A stretch of DNA of 9,056 nt from JAWWPY01 sp036394075 (GTDB lineage Bacteria; Actinomycetota; Actinomycetes; Streptosporangiales; Streptosporangiaceae), in the NCBI GenBank assembly GCA_036394075.1, contig DASWFT010000399.1:1-9056 (forward strand), in the 5' to 3' direction. The notes under the pieces are model-generated. The model was not told the origin of the DNA. It worked only from the letters and a program-made list of their open reading frames with translations, and did not search any database. A program made the translations under genes and the position numbers. The number at the start of each line of letters is the position of its first letter. Position 1 is the stretch's first letter. Of the stretch, positions 1-5,162 are shown piece after piece.

Positions 1-1
1 T

Positions 2-97
2 GGTGCGTGCGCAGGAGGCGTGGATGGCCGCAGGCCTGCCGGGGACCGCGCCGATCAGCTGGAGCAGGCGCGCGCGGCAGTGCGGGAAGCCGGGTAA
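2..97 (+). other. Possible 3' end of an upstream gene
   Basis: This frame is open from the window edge to a TAA at 95-97. It ends in a charged, helix-like stretch (ADQLEQARAAVREAG) that reads like the C-terminus of a real protein. The next frame is also open (ending in GKPGNG), so the choice is uncertain. Only about 31 residues are visible and no family can be named. Confidence 0.2.
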
Positions 98-144
98 CGG
101 CTGAAGGGATACAGGCGCCTCCACTGCCGTACCGTGCAGGAATG

Positions 145-300
145 CTGATAACAGCAAGAAGCGTACCAAGATAATTTAGCCCTTTGCTGATTACTAAGTA
201 ACAGGTCCGGGTCGAACCGAGCGGGTTCGACCGGGATTCCCCGACGCGGCTGTCGTCGGGGGATGGCGCCAAGTGACCTGGCGCATCTTGCTGTTATCAG
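145..300. repeat. Structured element bounded by a 19-bp imperfect inverted repeat
   Basis: CTGATAACAGCAAGA at 145-159 recurs as its exact reverse complement at 286-300. With one mismatch the match extends to 163/282, giving 18 of 19 paired positions. Inside lie three further hairpins. The first is 210-218 with 224-232 (9 bp perfect, 5-nt loop). The second is 236-246 with 254-264 (11 bp with one G-T pair, 7-nt loop). The third is 266-271 with 279-284 (6 bp, 7-nt loop), which competes slightly with the outer stem. The whole could fold as a closed multi-branch structure. It lies 23 bp upstream of the recombinase-like gene. It could be a MITE-like remnant, a recombination or regulatory site, or a structured RNA; the sequence alone does not decide. 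Confidence 0.5.
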
Positions 301-304
301 TACA

Positions 305-319
305 GAACAGATATTGTTC
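305..319. promoter_or_regulatory. Small palindrome before the recombinase-like gene (possible operator)
   Basis: GAACA at 305-309 and TGTTC at 315-319 form an inverted repeat with 5-bp spacing, ending 4 bp before the chosen ATG. Position and symmetry fit a repressor site for the gene at 324, but no regulator can be named. It resembles the GAAC/GTTC arms of an actinobacterial LexA box, but the spacing is wrong for one. Confidence 0.25.
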
Positions 320-323
320 AGGC

Positions 324-1175
324 ATGCCAGCTCCGCAAGCCCGCAGGTCGGCATACGAGGCCCTTGACGACTTCATCCGTCATCTGGCCGAGCGCCAGTT
401 CGCTGTCACCACCCGGCGGATTCGCAGGCACTTCCTCGACGAGTACCTGCACCATGCCCAGCAGGCCGCCGGTGCCATCGAGATCACGATCGCCGAGCTC
501 CTGGACCCTGCGCGTGCCGACGCATGGCTCTCCGATGCGGCCGTGGGCAAGACCCGCACCCGCAACAGCCTCCGCGGTCGCGATGCCGCCGCCTACACCA
601 ACTCGATGCGCGTGCGCATCGACTCCTACAACTCCTTCGCCGAGTTCCTCTGCCTGCCGGACCGCCGTGACAGCCAGCAGCCCACCCGCGGCTACCGCCT
701 AACCCCCGCCGATACCGAGCGCCTTCTCCACGACTTGGCTGTACGTAGGCCCGTCCACGCCAACGCCGCGACATGCCTGCGCACCGCCGCCCTGGCCGCG
801 CTCGTCGCCGACACCGACCGGTCTGTCCCCGAGCTCGCCCGCCTCTACGTCAGAGCCCTGCATCTGGACGGCGAGGCACGCGTCGAACTCGCCGACGGCT
901 CTTGCCCGCTCGGCGGCCCGACCGTGCAGATCCTCACCCGGTGGCTCGGTGCCCGAGCGGCGATCATCGCCGAACTCGAGGGCAGCGATCCTGGCTACTT
1001 GTGGATCCCGACCAAGCCCGGGCGCCCCCGAGGCGGCCGCGAGCCCGTCAGGCCCGGCCTCACGCCAGCGGCGGTCCGCACCCTCCACGCTGCCCACCGC
1101 ACCCTCGTCAGCCAAGTGCTCGGCACCCCACTTCGTCCCGGCGCCCTCCACGCGTCAGGCCCGTCACGTTCTTGA
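324..1175 (+). CDS. Degenerate tyrosine-recombinase (phage integrase-like) protein
   Basis: The 283-residue protein has an overall plan like a tyrosine recombinase. An N-terminal helical region (about 10-120) looks like a SAM-like core-binding domain. A second half has the pattern of the catalytic domain: RTAALAALVADTDRSVPELA (153-172) aligns with the usual box I (TGLR-x-SEL). It is followed by a short beta region with PL near 195 and by LWIPTKPGRPRGGR (226-239), where integrases often carry a FxxxxGxP-like segment. The key residues appear lost. The box I arginine position holds serine (R166 is shifted by one), no HxLRH box is visible, and the protein stops before a catalytic tyrosine. It is therefore either a truncated copy or a catalytically dead DNA-binding relative. 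ATG at 324 was preferred over ATG at 273 because the earlier start would place coding sequence inside the inverted-repeat arm; no clear ribosome binding site supports either. The family call is by motif reading only. Confidence 0.5.
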   Translation: MPAPQARRSAYEALDDFIRHLAERQFAVTTRRIRRHFLDEYLHHAQQAAGAIEITIAELLDPARADAWLSDAAVGKTRTRNSLRGRDAAAYTNSMRVRIDSYNSFAEFLCLPDRRDSQQPTRGYRLTPADTERLLHDLAVRRPVHANAATCLRTAALAALVADTDRSVPELARLYVRALHLDGEARVELADGSCPLGGPTVQILTRWLGARAAIIAELEGSDPGYLWIPTKPGRPRGGREPVRPGLTPAAVRTLHAAHRTLVSQVLGTPLRPGALHASGPSRS

Positions 1176-1198
1176 TCCAGCCAGAGGTCGTGAAACCG

Positions 1199-1212
1199 GC
1201 CCGCCGGCGGGC
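1199..1212. repeat. Perfect 14-bp GC palindrome downstream of the recombinase-like gene
   Basis: GCCCGCCGGCGGGC reads the same on both strands and lies 23 bp after the stop codon at 1175. It could act as a GC-rich terminator arm, but there is no loop and no T-run. Short GC palindromes are also common by chance in such DNA. Confidence 0.2.
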
Positions 1213-1322
1213 GCCGCGTTGACAGCCAGCCCCGAACCAGGCCACATCGACTGGTGATGATCCACCTCACTCGATAGCTGGTCCGGCTGATCGCGGACGC
1301 ACACCGCGACTTGCGGGACGCA

Positions 1323-1343
1323 TGTCCTGTCTCAGCGAACCTG
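1323..1343 (+). repeat. Transposon-end-like motif, copy 1
   Basis: TGTCCTGTCTCAGCGAACCT begins here. The core TGTCTCAGCGAA recurs exactly at 1407, and the first half matches the Tn7-like end motifs at 3798 (TGTCCCGTCTCAG) and 5163 (TGTCTCAC). It starts with TGT, as Tn7/Mu-type ends do. It may be the end of an eroded Tn7-like element or belong to the ISKra4-type remnant just downstream. Confidence 0.4.
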
Positions 1344-1406
1344 AGGCAGGACTGTGCCGCTGACCTGCGGTGCCTCAGAATGCCTGAGATGAGTGGGGGA
1401 GTGATC

Positions 1407-1425
1407 TGTCTCAGCGAAGATCTGC
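1407..1425 (+). repeat. Transposon-end-like motif, copy 2
   Basis: TGTCTCAGCGAAGATCTG repeats the 12-bp core of the copy at 1323 in the same orientation, 84 bp further on. The orientation and spacing fit a set of transposase-binding sites at one end of an element whose body lies to the right. Confidence 0.4.
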
Positions 1426-1453
1426 GAGGCCAGGCCGATGTCCGGCATGGAGG

Positions 1454-1474
1454 CGCCCTCCGTGTCGGAGGGCG
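1454..1474. repeat. 9-bp perfect hairpin followed by A5-G5
   Basis: CGCCCTCCG at 1454-1462 pairs perfectly with CGGAGGGCG at 1466-1474 across a TGT loop, and is followed by AAAAAGGGGG. It sits inside the transposase remnant near its N-terminal end. It might have been a structural signal of the insertion sequence; no function can be assigned. Confidence 0.35.
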
Positions 1475-1807
1475 AAAAAGGGGGCTCCTCGAGGCGCTCG
1501 CGCAGGAGAAGTCCGCCGAGATAGGACGGCTGGCCGCGGAGGCGGCCCGGGCGCTGGGCTGCGGTGATGTCGGCATGAAGGCTGCCGAGGCGGTGATCCG
1601 CGCCGGGATGCTGAAGCTCGGCTACCGCGGCCCACGGGTACCGTGCGGCCAGGGGCACAAGGCCGAATTCGTCGCCTACCGGGACAAGATCATCGACACG
1701 GTGCTCGGCGCGGTGACCCTCACGCGCGCCTGGTATCACTGCGCAGCCTGCGGCCATGGCCTTGCCCCCAGGGACGCCGATGACCTGGAAGGAACCGCGA
1801 GATAACT

Positions 1808-2233
1808 TTGCACCTCCCCGGCGTCGCGCTCGACGGCAGCCTGATGCGGGCCTGGCTCGCCCTGGCCGCCGCGAAAGGCCCGGATGACCCCGGCCCGCTG
1901 GCGGCAGCACTTCCCGCGATCGGCTACGGCTGGTGGCCGGACCTGCCGGGCGGCGCGGCCGCGGCCGAGGCCCTTGTCCGCCTGGCCGCCGAGGCTGGGA
2001 TACTCATCTGCCCGGCCGGGGTGACCCCCGCCCTGCAGCACTATGGCGGTACCTACCGCGTCCTGGTCACGGTGCGCGGCCCGGGTGGCGCCGTGCCGCT
2101 GACGATAAGGAGAGCGGGACAAAGTGGGGGAGGCAGCCCTCGACTTTGTCCCGCTCTCATCGCGCGGTACGCGGTTGACGAAGGCCAGGTCGCCCTGCCA
2201 GCCGTCGCCATCCTTGCCAGCGGAACCAGGTGA
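1808..2233 (+). pseudogene. Unrecognised reading frame, probably an interrupted gene fragment
   Basis: The frame starts at a TTG, 2 bp after the transposase remnant stops, and is in a different frame from it. Residues 1-101 look protein-like, with strongly GC-biased third positions: an alanine-rich helical region with YGWWPDLPGG near 40, then ILICPAGVTPALQHYGGTYR (64-83) and VLVTVRGPGGAVPLTI. I do not recognise the family. At 2110 the frame runs into a perfect 16-bp hairpin, and after it the translation (SGGGSPRLCPALIARY and on) looks unlike the first part, so the gene was probably broken there. The stop at 2231-2233 falls just before the minus-strand gene ends. No ribosome binding site is seen, so it is probably a fragment joined to the ISKra4 remnant by rearrangement. 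Confidence 0.35.
2110..2158. repeat. Perfect 16-bp inverted repeat, possible fused transposon ends
   Basis: GAGAGCGGGACAAAGT at 2110-2125 is the exact reverse complement of 2143-2158, with a 17-nt spacer whose sides (GGGG and CCCT) can pair further. There is no T-run, so it is a poor intrinsic terminator in either direction. Read outward, each arm shows TGTCCCGCTCTC, similar to the TGTCCCGTCTCAG end motif at 3798, so it could be two terminal repeats left joined after loss of the element between them. That link is tentative. Confidence 0.6.
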
Positions 2234-2254
2234 GCTGTGGAGTGATCCCAGCTC
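2232..2254 (-). terminator. Weak hairpin at the end of the 421-codon gene
   Basis: GAGCTG at 2232-2237 pairs with CAGCTC at 2249-2254, and GGA with TCC continues the stem past a one-base bulge, closing on a 4-nt loop (GTGA on the plus strand). It overlaps the stop codon of the minus-strand gene and is well placed to end transcription. It lacks a T-run, so the call is weak. Confidence 0.3.
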
Positions 2255-3518
2255 AGAACGCGGGGCACGTTATTTGAGTAATGAAATCGTTGAAACCAGC
2301 GGCAGACACAGTGAGCACTGGGTCGACTTTAATGAGTACTGGCGGGCCCTTACCGCCACCACGGGCATAAACGTAACTTTTAAGCGTGACGTCGTTGAGT
2401 TGTACAGTGCCGTCCGGCGCGGTGGTTCCGTGAACCGTGGGGCCACCCTGGCCCGCCAGACCGCCGGCCCCCGTTTGCAGCCGTATCAGAGCGCCCGCGA
2501 CAGGCGAGCCATCCTTGTGGTCCCGAACCGTCACGACGTAGTTTCGCTGCTCGTCGCACTGCCACGCAGGATTTACCTCGACGAGCAGGTTCGACGGTAT
2601 CGGCACCACTGCCCGGCCGAAAATGTCACCGATCACCGGCACAACGGATACGCTGCTGCTTTCAATATCGATCTGGCCGACTGACAGCACGGCCGTGCTC
2701 GTCAACATCTGGTTCGGAGGCAGTGCTGCCGAGGCCAGTATAGGAATTTGGCCATTGATATAATCCGTCAAGGCGGACGCGATGACACCGCCTCCGAAAA
2801 TCGCAATTGCTGCTGCCGCTGGCGGTGCTAGGAAAAAGGCGTCCAAGGACACGACCGGGCTGACTGACGTGACACTGACAATCCGAGCAGGGTCGGACGC
2901 ATCACCCGAAGGGCTGAATGCAAGCTGCGCCGTCAATGAGAAACCACTGGCCTGATCTATGAAACCGAGGAACTTTACATTCAGCTGCCCGTTGACCGTG
3001 AACGTCGATGTCGAACCGAGCTGCATAGTGAGGTCATTGGCAGTGAAGGATACCGGGGTGATCACACCTCCAGTCGCCAACGAACAGATTGCCACCACGT
3101 CGGCGGGGAACTGGACTGTGATCGGCAGACTTTCGTTCAGACTCTGGGATATCTCCCCGGCGGTCTTCGAGACGGATGGCGGGATCACTAGGACTAGCGT
3201 GGCCGGGGAACTCGGCAGGTTGAGCACGGGTCCTGAACGAAACAGATCACCTGAGGTCGTAGTGCCACCTGAGGTCGTAGTGCCACCTGAGGTCGTAGTG
3301 TCACGAATCAACATCGTACAGGTGGTGGACGGCGGGACTGCCGTAGAAGGAAAGACCAGCTGGCCTGGATCGCCTGCCGAAGGCGTGGCAACATCCAAAG
3401 GCGTCGGGTTAGCCGGTGGCGGGCTCGGGAGCGGCGGCGCAAATATGGCTCCCGACATTCTCGATTTCTGAGTCAAGCCGGACAGATCGAAGGGCTCAAC
3501 GTTCACCGTGTACGGCAT
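2253..3518 (-). CDS. Unknown 421-residue protein with C-terminal beta-sandwich-like domain
   Basis: I do not recognise this gene. Its ATG at 3518 has a good ribosome binding site (AGAAGAGG, 7 nt upstream), so it is likely expressed. There is no signal peptide. Residues 25-65 are proline-rich. Residues 73-91 are three TTTSGG units, a flexible linker. Residues 95-290 are rich in S, T, V and L with alternating patterns, as in beta-rich proteins, and include a hydrophobic stretch at 231-250 (APPAAAAIAIFGGGVIASAL) that is too weak to call a membrane segment with confidence. Residues about 325-421 (VVTVRDHKDGSPVAGALIRL, then APDGTVQLNDV, then VSAAGFNDF) follow the pattern of carboxypeptidase-regulatory-like or Ig-like beta sandwiches. 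Four cysteines (67, 145, 321, 418) could form disulfides. Base composition is clearly less GC-rich than both flanks, and mobile remnants lie on both sides, which suggests horizontal acquisition, perhaps as cargo. It could be a surface, structural or secreted protein; that is inference. Confidence 0.7.
   Translation of the reverse strand: MPYTVNVEPFDLSGLTQKSRMSGAIFAPPLPSPPPANPTPLDVATPSAGDPGQLVFPSTAVPPSTTCTMLIRDTTTSGGTTTSGGTTTSGDLFRSGPVLNLPSSPATLVLVIPPSVSKTAGEISQSLNESLPITVQFPADVVAICSLATGGVITPVSFTANDLTMQLGSTSTFTVNGQLNVKFLGFIDQASGFSLTAQLAFSPSGDASDPARIVSVTSVSPVVSLDAFFLAPPAAAAIAIFGGGVIASALTDYINGQIPILASAALPPNQMLTSTAVLSVGQIDIESSSVSVVPVIGDIFGRAVVPIPSNLLVEVNPAWQCDEQRNYVVTVRDHKDGSPVAGALIRLQTGAGGLAGQGGPTVHGTTAPDGTVQLNDVTLKSYVYARGGGKGPPVLIKVDPVLTVSAAGFNDFITQITCPAF
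3248..3301. repeat. Three tandem 18-bp repeats (TTTSGG codons)
   Basis: CACCTGAGGTCGTAGTGC occurs at 3248-3265 and 3266-3283, and with its last base changed at 3284-3301. On the minus strand each unit encodes TTTSGG (the last one TTTSGD by its neighbour). Because the unit is 18 bp, copy-number change would alter linker length without shifting the frame. Confidence 0.9.
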
Positions 3519-3704
3519 CGACGTGCCTCTTCTCGGTTAAGCCATGTGTGGCAGCGGATTCCATACGTAAATATGCGCTTAGTCACTTGGTCTGGCAAGC
3601 GCCCGGTCGGAGGCGCTGACCGGATGCTGGACGGGAGAACCACGGTTCGTTCGGTAGAAGAATTCAATCAATCCTAACGGGCCGTGACGCTCCGGCCTGA
3701 GCCA
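3519..3704. other. Gene-free stretch upstream of the 421-codon gene
   Basis: This interval carries the leader and presumably the promoter of the minus-strand gene. Only the ribosome binding site near 3526-3533 is clear. A run with GTGACT and TATGGA about 15 bp apart on the minus strand could be a poor promoter, but the match is not convincing. Nothing else is seen before the hairpin at 3705. Confidence 0.3.
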
Positions 3705-3737
3705 GGCAGGGCCCGGCCTCGGCCCCGGGATCCTGCC
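3705..3737. repeat. GC-rich hairpin in the intergenic stretch
   Basis: GGCAGG at 3705-3710 pairs with CCTGCC at 3732-3737, and CCCGG at 3712-3716 pairs with CCGGG at 3725-3729. That gives about 11 bp with a small internal asymmetry and an 8-nt loop. No T-run follows on either strand. It may be a remnant of a mobile-element end. Confidence 0.35.
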
Positions 3738-3760
3738 GGCCCTCTGGCGGCCGACATGTG

Positions 3761-3797
3761 AAACGACAAGATGACCGTCAAACGACAGGATGACTGT
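3761..3797. repeat. Two direct repeats resembling an IS end
   Basis: AAACGACAAGATGACCGT at 3761-3778 and AAACGACAGGATGACTGT at 3780-3797 match at 16 of 18 positions with a 19-bp period. Read on the minus strand they give TGTCATCYTGTCGTTT-type repeats. Short repeats at an end are typical of IS21-type and other Mu/Tn7-superfamily elements, where each is a transposase-binding site. The second copy ends exactly where the next inverted repeat starts (3798), so a separate element end seems to abut it. No cognate transposase gene is in the window. Confidence 0.4.
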
Positions 3798-3819
3798 TGT
3801 CCCGTCTCAGTTGACCTGG
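3798..3819 (+). repeat. Terminal repeat, tniQ-side end
   Basis: TGTCCCGTCTCAGTTGACCT starts here. The first 17 bp match the inverted copy at 5025-5041. The three preceding bases extend it to TGTTGTCC, which is also how the second element's array begins at 5155, so the true terminus could be 3795. A weaker look-alike (ATCTCAGTGATC) occurs near 3881. Confidence 0.6.
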
Positions 3820-3883
3820 CATGCATACGGGCCAGTGAGCTGGGCTGCGTCAGTCCGACTGAGACTGCGAGGTCGCCTCTATC

Positions 3884-4573
3884 TCAGTGATCATGACATA
3901 ACTCGTCAGATTCGATGACCTCGCTGGGCGGGGGAGGCGGATCGGGGATGTTGTACTTGCGTCGGAACTCGGCATCTGCGGCTTCGGCCTCAGGTTCTTC
4001 GGCTTCGCGTTGGAGGGTGCGTGCGAGAGGTTCGACGTAGCGCCAGTAGGGATAGGGGTTCCAGGTATAGCTTGGCTCGACGGTTCGGCGTACTTCATCG
4101 ACAAACGTGGCGTTGCCTGCGGGGTCGAGCGCGAGCGTTTTCCATCCGGGCGAGGCCAAAAGTCGGGTCAGGGCAATGGTGGGCAGGTAGCAGGAGGCAA
4201 GCACCGTGGGGGCGTCCCTGGGGATTCTCCATTCACGGCCGTGGAAGCGACGCATGATCTGGTAGAAGCGCTCGCAGTAGCTGGGCCGGTTGACCCATTC
4301 CTCGATAATGGTGCTGGCCTGGGTGAAAGCGCGATTGACGGCAGCCCGGCCGTGCTGGCGGATCAGCCGGCGGTGCTGCTTATTCGCCTGGACGATGTCG
4401 TAGTGTCCGGTGAGGTCGAGTTGCTCGGCCCCTGCGGTCCATCGCCGGTGGGGCAGGCAGATGACGTCCTCGCTGCGTCTCCAGCACGTGACCAGGTCGT
4501 CGATGTCGCTGGTGCCGGCGCACCGGATGCACTTGTATCCCGGGATGGCCGGGCCGGGGGCGGCCGGCGACGT
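3884..4573 (-). pseudogene. tniQ: TniQ-like protein, C-terminal fragment
   Basis: No start codon is available at the left edge of this fragment; the frame opens right after the TGA at 4574-4576. The first internal ATG is at 4255, too late to include the metal-binding part. The ~229 residues contain a zinc-type cluster near the start (CIRC at 15-18, C30, then CLPH at 39-42). They continue with ANKQHRRLIRQHGRA (63-77) and a helical region with SYTWNPYPYWRYVEPLA, and end in a charged, proline-rich tail (PPPPPSEVIESDELCHDH). This order, with tnsA on the other side, fits the C-terminal half of actinobacterial TniQ proteins, the target-selection adaptors of Tn7-like transposons. The N-terminal TniQ domain is missing. 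The assignment relies on the zinc pattern, the ARxHRRLxRxHG segment and context; another zinc-binding protein of the same transposon remains possible. Confidence 0.5.
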
Positions 4574-5023
4574 TCATGGCCGCGAGTTCCCGGGGCGAGC
4601 AGAGTTCGCGGCCAGTACCGGATCGACGGCCCCGACTCGCTGGTAGGCCCAGCCAACGGACTGGCATGCTTCCTCGGCCGCCGCGAATGCCTCGGCGTCC
4701 TTCGGCTCGATGTCGTCATCGGCCCGGACATCGATCACCAGGCCGGTGCCGTCGGCCAGCCGGGCGAAGTAGTCCGGGGCGTGCCGCCGGTTCTTCGTCC
4801 CTGCCCGCCAGGTCAGCCAGAACGGCTGCGAGGAGAAGGCCACTACCTCGGGAGAGAAGTCGAGAACCATGACCCGGTCCCGTTCCAGCCAGGACTCGAA
4901 CCCCACCAGGTCCCGCAAGGTCGAGGACCACCACTGCCCGGAAAAGCCCCGCCGTCCCGGGTAAGAAGGAAACTCCCGGACCGGCCGGACGTACTCGAAC
5001 CGCGTGGTCCACGCGTCCGTCAC
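4574..5023 (-). pseudogene. tnsA: TnsA-like endonuclease, C-terminally truncated
   Basis: TnsA cuts the 5' ends of a Tn7-like element together with the TnsB transposase. The 149 residues show the restriction-endonuclease-like core: E43 in GFESWLERD (41-49), D84 in HAPDYF (81-86), then LVIDVR (95-100), where D98 and R100 take the place of the family's (E/Q)xK. The segment VVAFSSQPFWLTW (60-72) is typical of actinobacterial TnsA. Homology fades after VLAAN (136-140), and the protein ends at NSARPGNSRP, about 50-70 residues short of the usual length, missing the C-terminal part that contacts TnsC. GTG at 5023 is the only sensible start; it lies 1 bp inside the 17-bp terminal repeat (5025-5041), so a TnsB site overlaps the leader, which could autoregulate the gene. 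A second, plus-strand relative is at 5457. Confidence 0.75.
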
Positions 5024-5024
5024 T

Positions 5025-5041
5025 TCAACTGAGACGGGACA
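5025..5041 (-). repeat. Terminal repeat, tnsA-side end
   Basis: TCAACTGAGACGGGACA is the exact inverted copy of 3798-3814. It starts 2 bp upstream of the tnsA GTG. Only one such site is visible on this side, whereas Tn7-type ends usually have several. Confidence 0.6.
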
Positions 5042-5091
5042 GGGACACAGCTGGCAACGAGGCGCATCCCAGGCGCTGCTCCTAAACGCCG

Positions 5092-5105
5092 ATAATGTAC
5101 ATTAT
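5092..5105. promoter_or_regulatory. 14-bp perfect palindrome in an AT-rich gap
   Basis: ATAATGTACATTAT is a perfect palindrome in the most AT-rich stretch between the two divergent tnsA genes. On the minus strand TTGACA (5105-5110) adjoins it, so it could be an operator overlapping a promoter for the tnsA at 5023, though no well-spaced -10 box is clear. A weaker inverted repeat (TGCAT and ATGCA) follows near 5127-5139. Confidence 0.35.
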
Positions 5106-5162
5106 GTCAAGTTGTACCTCTACTATTGCATCCGATGCACGGCGGCCACTCAGCTGTTGTCC

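Larger units (their letters stand above)
1380..1805 (+). pseudogene. Truncated ISKra4-type transposase (N-terminal remnant)
   Basis: The recognisable part runs from about 1480 to 1790. It contains YRGPRVPCGQGHKAEFVAYR, then DKIIDTVLGAVTLTRAWYHC, then AACGHGLAPRD. This order (CGQGH, a YRxKxIDTVLG segment, a strand with RAWYHC and a CxxCGHG zinc-type pair) is what I know from actinobacterial ISKra4-family DDE transposases. The frame stops at 1803-1805 immediately after APRD, where an intact member continues for several hundred residues with the catalytic DDE domain, so this copy cannot transpose. The start is unclear: ATG at 1380 is used, but the frame is open from 1311, and no good ribosome binding site is seen. 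The region just before LGYRG may carry a small internal deletion. Confidence 0.65.
3798..5041. mobile_element. Internally deleted Tn7-like transposon remnant
   Basis: TGTCCCGTCTCAGTTGA at 3798-3814 is repeated exactly, in inverse orientation, at 5025-5041, giving TGT...ACA ends as in Tn7/Mu-type elements. Between them on the minus strand lie the first ~140 codons of a TnsA-like gene and, in the same frame after one stop codon, the last ~230 codons of a TniQ-like gene. In known Tn7-like elements tnsB and tnsC (and the rest of tnsA and tniQ) lie between these. The simplest explanation is an internal deletion that kept both ends, leaving a non-autonomous element that could move only if related TnsA/B/C/TniQ proteins were supplied in trans. 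Flanks (ACTGT left, GGGAC right) show no 5-bp target duplication, so the true ends may lie slightly elsewhere or the junctions have been rearranged. Confidence 0.6.

Noticed and set aside
210..232. tRNA T-arm (GGTTCGA)
   Set aside because: The sequence is one simple hairpin with no acceptor, D or anticodon arms around it.
305..319. LexA/SOS box
   Set aside because: The GAAC and GTTC arms are 7 bp apart; the actinobacterial box has 4 bp between them.
1451..1485. Programmed frameshift signal in the ISKra4 remnant
   Set aside because: A-run and hairpin are suggestive, but the hairpin lies before the A-run, and no second frame continues the transposase.
2124..2684. Plus-strand reading frame overlapping the 421-codon gene
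   Set aside because: It crosses the hairpin, runs antisense to a gene with a good ribosome binding site, and shows no domain-like pattern.
4010..5032. Long plus-strand reading frame of 340 codons
   Set aside because: It is antisense to the TnsA and TniQ fragments, whose motifs are clear; long antisense frames are common in GC-rich coding DNA.
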